From Letharia columbiana (lineage: Eukaryota; Ascomycota; Lecanoromycetes; Lecanorales; Parmeliaceae), in contig NW_023501049.1 of NCBI RefSeq assembly GCF_014066305.1, positions 581,001-645,000 on the forward strand: a stretch of 64,000 bases of DNA, written 5' to 3'. Numbering within the stretch: position 1 is the stretch's first letter; each line of letters begins with the position of its first letter. The notes below the pieces were generated by a model, which saw only the letters and a program-made list of their open reading frames with translations, did not search any database and had not been told where the DNA came from. Below, in pieces: positions 58,736 through 64,000 of the stretch. The translations under genes and the position numbers were made by a program.

Positions 58736-61064
58736 TATTAAGTCTATTAATTAAATTAAAGTTTATATCTTATTTTTATATAAATATCTAATTGCGTATT
58801 AAATAATATTTTATTATTTAAGACTTTTAAATATAATCTAGCTAAAAAAAGAATCTATTATATAAAGAATTATAAATCGCGATATATATTTTTATAGCGA
58901 TAGAGAATTCTAATTATCTTTATAATTATTATTATTTAAAGATAATTATAATAGCGAAAAATATTTATATTCTTATTTTTAGTCTAGAATTAGAATTATG
59001 TAATTAACTTATTAAGATTTTAAATCTAAATAATCTATACTCTTATAAAAGCGCTTAAATCGCTTAAGTATATTAGCGATATTCTTATATATTAATTTAA
59101 TATTAATAAGCTTAAAAGCCTCTTATATTTTTTCACTTATCTTATTAAATATAAATCTATATCTTATTATATTATAATTTTTAAACTATTATCTAGCCGA
59201 TTTTAATAGCAATATTTATTCTTTTTTATTCTTAAGCGTTTATATTATATAATTTCTAAGAATTACGCGTTTTATTCTAATAAAAAATATATATAAAAGA
59301 AGAAGATAGTAAACTTTCTTAAACTTTATAACTTAAGATTTCTTATAAATAAGTTTAATATAAGTAAGATTAATATATAAATAACGAGTCTATTTAAATA
59401 TAAATTAGAATATTAAAATTAAAATTAATATAGAGAAAAATTTATATTAATAAATATTATTTTAGCGATTCTTTTCTAAGAAAATTTTTATAAATTATAT
59501 AAGACTCCCATATAATAAGAATAGATATTCTTTTAAGAGTCTATTATATCTTCGAAAATTTTTAGATATTTAATCTTCTTTTTAGTAAATTCGATTATAG
59601 TTTATTATACTTATTATTATAGTAAGAAGATATCGATAAATACTTCGATCTTTTATATTTATATCTTATTTATTAATATTATTTAGAAATCTATATTCTC
59701 TAAAAGAAGTTAAGAATTTTTAAATCGCTTAATTTTTTAATTAATAATATTTAATTATATATCGATAATTATATTTTTATCTTCTTTCTTTATATCGAGC
59801 TACTTATCGCGCTTTATATTAATATTCTTAATAAAATTTAAAATTAAAATTATATCTAGCGAATTTAATCGTTTATAAAATTTATTATCTTCGATATAAT
59901 ATATAAAATATTATATATAAATATTAGCTATAATATTAGAAAGATATTAAAATAATTATAATAATAATTAGAATTTATAATAAGTATATTAATTATATAT
60001 AATATATTTAATAATTCTCTTTTTTATTTTCTTCTTTTTCTTAGAAATAGCTTTTTAATATTTTAAGAAAGTTAGAAATCTTTTCTTAGCTATTTATTTC
60101 GCTATTATATTTATATTATTCTATTTTCTTAAAATTACTCTTAATAATTTATATATATTTAAACTTATTAAATATTAACGCGATTTTACTATATTCTTAT
60201 TTTTAAAATATTTATCTACTATTTTTCGTATCTTACTATTACTTAAGTTTTTAAAATATTCTTATTTCTTTAGAGATAATATAATAGAGCGAATTAAAGC
60301 TATTATCTTTATTAATAATATTAGCTTTTATAATATTAAGAGATAATAAAAAGTATATAAATTTACTTATTTAATTAAATTCTTATTTAAGATAGTTATA
60401 ACGATAATTTTCGTATAAAAAGCTTATTATAAGATATTAAAGAATATATTATAAAGAGTATATTAGTATTATAATAGAAATAATAAAAAAATTTAAATAG
60501 AATTATATTACTATAGAAGATAATATAATTAAAAAAAATATTAAAAAAGATTAAAATATAAGAAAATATAAGAACGCGCTAATTAAAAAATAGGCTAATT
60601 TACTAACGCGTTTTCGCATTTTTTCGAATTCTTATTTATAAAGAAATTCGATACTAATTTTTAATATTATAAAGTTAAATTTTAATCGAATTTTTTTAAA
60701 TTTAATAATCTAATTAAAGTCTTTAAGAATTATTATCGATAATAAACTTTTCTTAGCTTTTATATAATAATAGACGTTTATTTTAAGCTTTTAAGAATTT
60801 AGATCTAAGAATTTTATAAGATAAGTTTATCTTTTTTTAGATTTTATTTTACGCCTTCGATTTATTATACGTATTTTCTCTTTTAAAGAATAATTAAAAA
60901 GATAATTAGAATATTAATTAGATCGCTTACTTTTAAAATACTATTTATTTTATATTTATATTTAAAAAGATATAGTAATAAATATAAATACTTTTATTTA
61001 TAAATCTTTATTAATAAACTCTTAACTAACTATCTAATTTTTTAATTTTAAAAAAATATTAAAT

Positions 61065-61290
61065 TAGTTAGAAGGTTCTAAAAGCGATAAATTAGAAAGT
61101 TCTAGAGATAATTAATTAGAAAGTTTTAGAGATATTTAATTAGAAAGTTCTAAAGATAATTAATTAGAAAGTTCTAAAGATATTTAATTAGAAAGTTTTT
61201 AAAGTAATTAATTAGAAAGTTCTAGAGATAATTAATTAAAAAATTCTAGAAGTAATTAATTATAAAGTTCTAGAAATAATTAAATAATAG
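61065..61290 (+). repeat. 24 bp minisatellite, about nine units
   Basis: Units of the type TTAGAAAGTTCTAGAGATAA plus TTAA are repeated about nine times with variation. The 24 bp period equals eight codons. In one frame the unit reads Leu-Glu-Ser-Ser-(Arg/Lys)-Asp-(Asn/Ile)-stop, where the stop TAA would be Gln (CAA) before C-to-T change. It is likely a dead coding repeat. Confidence 0.8.
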
Positions 61291-62591
61291 ATTTAAAGAG
61301 TAGTTCGCTAATAAATTTAATTATATTAGAAAAAGAAGAGATAGACTTTACTACGAAAGAAGCTTAAGATTAAAAACTTCTAATATATAATAAAAATAAT
61401 AATATTACGACTTAGCGATAAGTTTTATAACAAATTTATATAAATTTATTAATTTTAATATATAAGTAATTAATACAACTAGAAGAAGAAGAAATAACTC
61501 TTATAATTCTAATTATTACAATAAGAGAGAATTTAAATATAATCTTCTCTTTTCTAATTATTATTATAATTATCTAACTTTCTAAATTAAATAAATTTAT
61601 AAATACGTTATTAATAAGAATAAAGAGTTAATGTATATATTTAATAACGATATACTTAGTGATAATAATAATACTCTATTTTAAGATTAGATTATCTTTT
61701 AAGCTTAAGATATTATCTATAAAAATAGAAATTTTAATAATATCTAAAGTAAAAATATAAAAATTACGATAATTAAAGGATATCTATCTACGCGTAAGTT
61801 ATTAAAAATAAATATATATAATAAGAAATTTAGAAAGAGAAAATCTACTAGATTATCCGCGGTAGTCGCGATAGATAAAAAAGTATTTTAAGTATTATTA
61901 ATAGTAAAAGTAGCTAGAAAGTCGAGTAATAAGATTTTTAGAAAATCTATTATAAGTAAAAAGAGTATAAGTAAGAGAAAAAGCGTCGCTAATTATATAT
62001 TTAAAGTAAGAAAAATATAAAGATATTACTTAGATAGTAAATTTAATCTTATATATATTTCTAATTATCTTTCTAATTATAGCTTATTAGCTATCGCTCT
62101 TCGCGAAATTAAATACTTTTAGAAATTAACTAAATTATTAATTTTAAAAGCTTTATTTTTAAGACTTATTCGAGAAATTTCGTTAAGTATAAGAAATAAT
62201 ATTAAGTATTATTAATAAAGTTCTACTATTAAGACAATATAGAAGACGATAGAATCTTTTCTATCTAATAATTTTTCAAGTAAGACTTTTTATTATTCTT
62301 ATACGAAATTTACTAATAATAGAATATAGATTCTTAATTTTTAATAATTTATAATAAACGCGTAATATTATAAATTAAAAATATACTATTTTTATATAAA
62401 CTTCTAAAATTATATAATATTAAATTATACGTAAATATAAAGATAGATTAAAAGCTTATAGTTTAATTTAGATAAGTTTTTAAACTATTATAAATAATAG
62501 AATAGAAAACTTTATAATTAAATTATCGACTTTCTTAACTTATAATATAACCTTTAATTATTATATTATTTATAAAAATATATTTTACTTC

Positions 62592-63395
62592 GAATTCTAG
62601 TTATCTTTAAAATTAATATTATATAATAATATATTTAATTTATAATTTAAAAGATTTATATTATACTAAAGAATTAATAATTTTTATTATTATAAAATTA
62701 TTTATATTATAATTATAGTTTTAATATAAATATATATTATATTTTCTTATCTAATTATTAATAATTATATATTTTTATAAATTCTTATTATTATCTTAAA
62801 AAATAAAAGATTTTATTAAAGTCTATATACATTTAATTATTATATTAATTCTCGACTTAGAATTCTAATTATCTTTATAATTAATATTATATAAAATTAT
62901 TAATTTATAATTCTAAAAAATTATATTATATTAAAAAATTAAAATAAATTATTATTATAAAATTATCTATATTATAATAATAGTTTTAATATAAAAGTAT
63001 ATTTATTATACTTACTTATTTAATTAATAAATACTATATTTATATAATAGATTCTTATTATTATCTTAGAAAATAAAAGATTTTAATTAAAATTTATTAG
63101 ATATTTATTTATTATATTAATCTTAGATTCGTATTTAACTTAGAATTCTAATTATCTTTATAATTAATACTATATAAAGTATTTAATTTATACTTTTAGA
63201 AAATTATATTATATTAAAAATTATATTCTATTAAATTATAAAAAGAATCTATTATTATAAAATTATAAGTATTATAAATATAGTTTAAATATCTTATTTT
63301 CTTATTTAATTAATAAGTATTATATTTAATAATAGATTTCTATTATTATCTTAAAAAATAAAAGATTTTATTAAAATCTATAAGATATTATATTT
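62592..63395 (+). repeat. Three tandem units of about 270 bp
   Basis: Units start at about 62,592, 62,860 and 63,143 with GAATTCTAATTATCTTTA. They run through a TTATTATTATAAAATTAT block and end near TCTTATTATTATCTTA and AATAAAAGATTTTA. Spacing is 268 and 283 bases. The function and source are unknown. Confidence 0.7.
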
Positions 63396-63397
63396 TT

Positions 63398-63870
63398 TAC
63401 GAGTAAAGATTTATAAATTAAATTTATAATTATTTTTTTAATTAAAGCTATTAAGTAAGTAGATAAGTAATCTTTAATAAGCGAACTTTGGTGAGCGGGC
63501 TATCCGGCTGTCGAGCGAACTTTAATAAGCGATATTTAAATTCCTTACGCTTTAATAATTATAAGATTAAATTTAGAAATTCTTTTTTTATTTAAAAGTT
63601 CTTATTTCGTTCTATAATTTTAGAAAGAAATCTTAAAATTTTAATAAAAAATAAAAAAGTTATTCTAAAATTAAATAATATATATCTATTTTTTAATTAG
63701 AGCTATTCGATTATATTTTTTATATAATTATAAATATTAATTTATTTACTCGTAATAATTTAGTCGATTTAATTAAAGAGCGTAGTAATTCTAAATTTAT
63801 AATTAGCTATATATATAAATTTAAGATTTTTAAACTTAGCTTTATCTTATTCTATTATATATATTAATAG
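63398..63870 (+). repeat. Dispersed repeat family A copy
   Basis: Starts CGAGTAAAGATTTATAAATT, contains GCGATATTTAAATTCCTTAC and ends near TTAGCTTTATCTTATTC, the family A landmarks. A short unmutated patch (about 63,485-63,520, with GTGAGCGGGCTATCCGG) sits in the subrepeat region. Confidence 0.6.
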
Positions 63871-64000
63871 AACTAATTACTAATTACTAATTAATTTATT
63901 AATATATAATTAAGCTTATAAACTTTTCTTTAGATTTAAACTTAAATTCTTCTTTAAATTTTCTATTATATCTATTTTATTCTTCTTTATTTAAAAATCT

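Larger units (their letters stand above)
44781..64000. other. RIP-mutated AT-rich block 2
   Basis: At least 19 kb with the same composition as block 1: no long open frame, CpA/TpG almost gone, CpG retained. It begins about 20 bases upstream of the Crinkler-type ATG. Recognisable dead elements are annotated separately. The remaining parts (about 53,830-54,255, 56,180-58,060, 58,740-61,060 and 61,300-62,590) are degraded sequence in which I can name nothing. The block continues past the window end. Confidence 0.85.

Overview
The window comes from a filamentous ascomycete (Pezizomycotina). The evidence is short 50-110 bp spliceosomal introns with GT-AG ends, a fungal Spa2, an Fcy2-type permease, a sterol-sensing HMG-CoA reductase, a Crinkler-type protein, and AT-rich blocks carrying the signature of repeat-induced point mutation (RIP). 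I do not assign a genus. Exon boundaries are inferred by reading frames, splice sites and family knowledge; no alignment was run.

Bases 1-29,700 are ordinary gene-bearing DNA. In order they hold: the 3' part of the polarity scaffold Spa2; a decayed gene; an Fcy2/FcyB-like purine-cytosine permease; an ERCC6L2-like SNF2 helicase that shares a 194 bp divergent promoter with the exosome subunit Rrp41; a cyclophilin with two candidate starts (mitochondrial and cytosolic); HMG-CoA reductase; a gene-poor stretch with relics; a tandem cluster of three intact genes and one broken gene of an unrecognised Cys-rich family (motifs CPHE, CPH, CxxC, WLAQC); ribosomal protein eS21; a CPD photolyase with a possible mitochondrial leader and an internal nuclear start; and a small two-exon gene of unknown function. 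Most of these are housekeeping genes without operon-like linkage. The only evident functional pairing is the head-to-head ERCC6L2/RRP41 arrangement.

Bases 29,740-40,935 and 44,780-64,000 are AT-rich. The dinucleotides CpA and TpG are almost absent there while CpG persists, as expected from RIP acting on CpA. These blocks are made of dead, nested mobile elements. I could recognise a Fot1/pogo-type DDE transposase (about 45.0-46.85 kb, + strand) and a Ty3/gypsy retrotransposon (about 46.86-53.83 kb, - strand, both LTRs present). There is also a dispersed ~440 bp repeat (at least six copies), several inverted-repeat elements, a ~450 bp AAT microsatellite, a 24 bp minisatellite and a ~270 bp tandem triplication.

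Between the two AT-rich blocks is a 3.8 kb island of normal composition (40,936-44,780). It holds one four-exon gene for a Crinkler-type protein: a P-loop NTPase followed by a PD-(D/E)xK nuclease-like domain. Its 3' end may be frame-broken. This is the classic setting of a fast-evolving effector-like gene inside RIP-mutated DNA.
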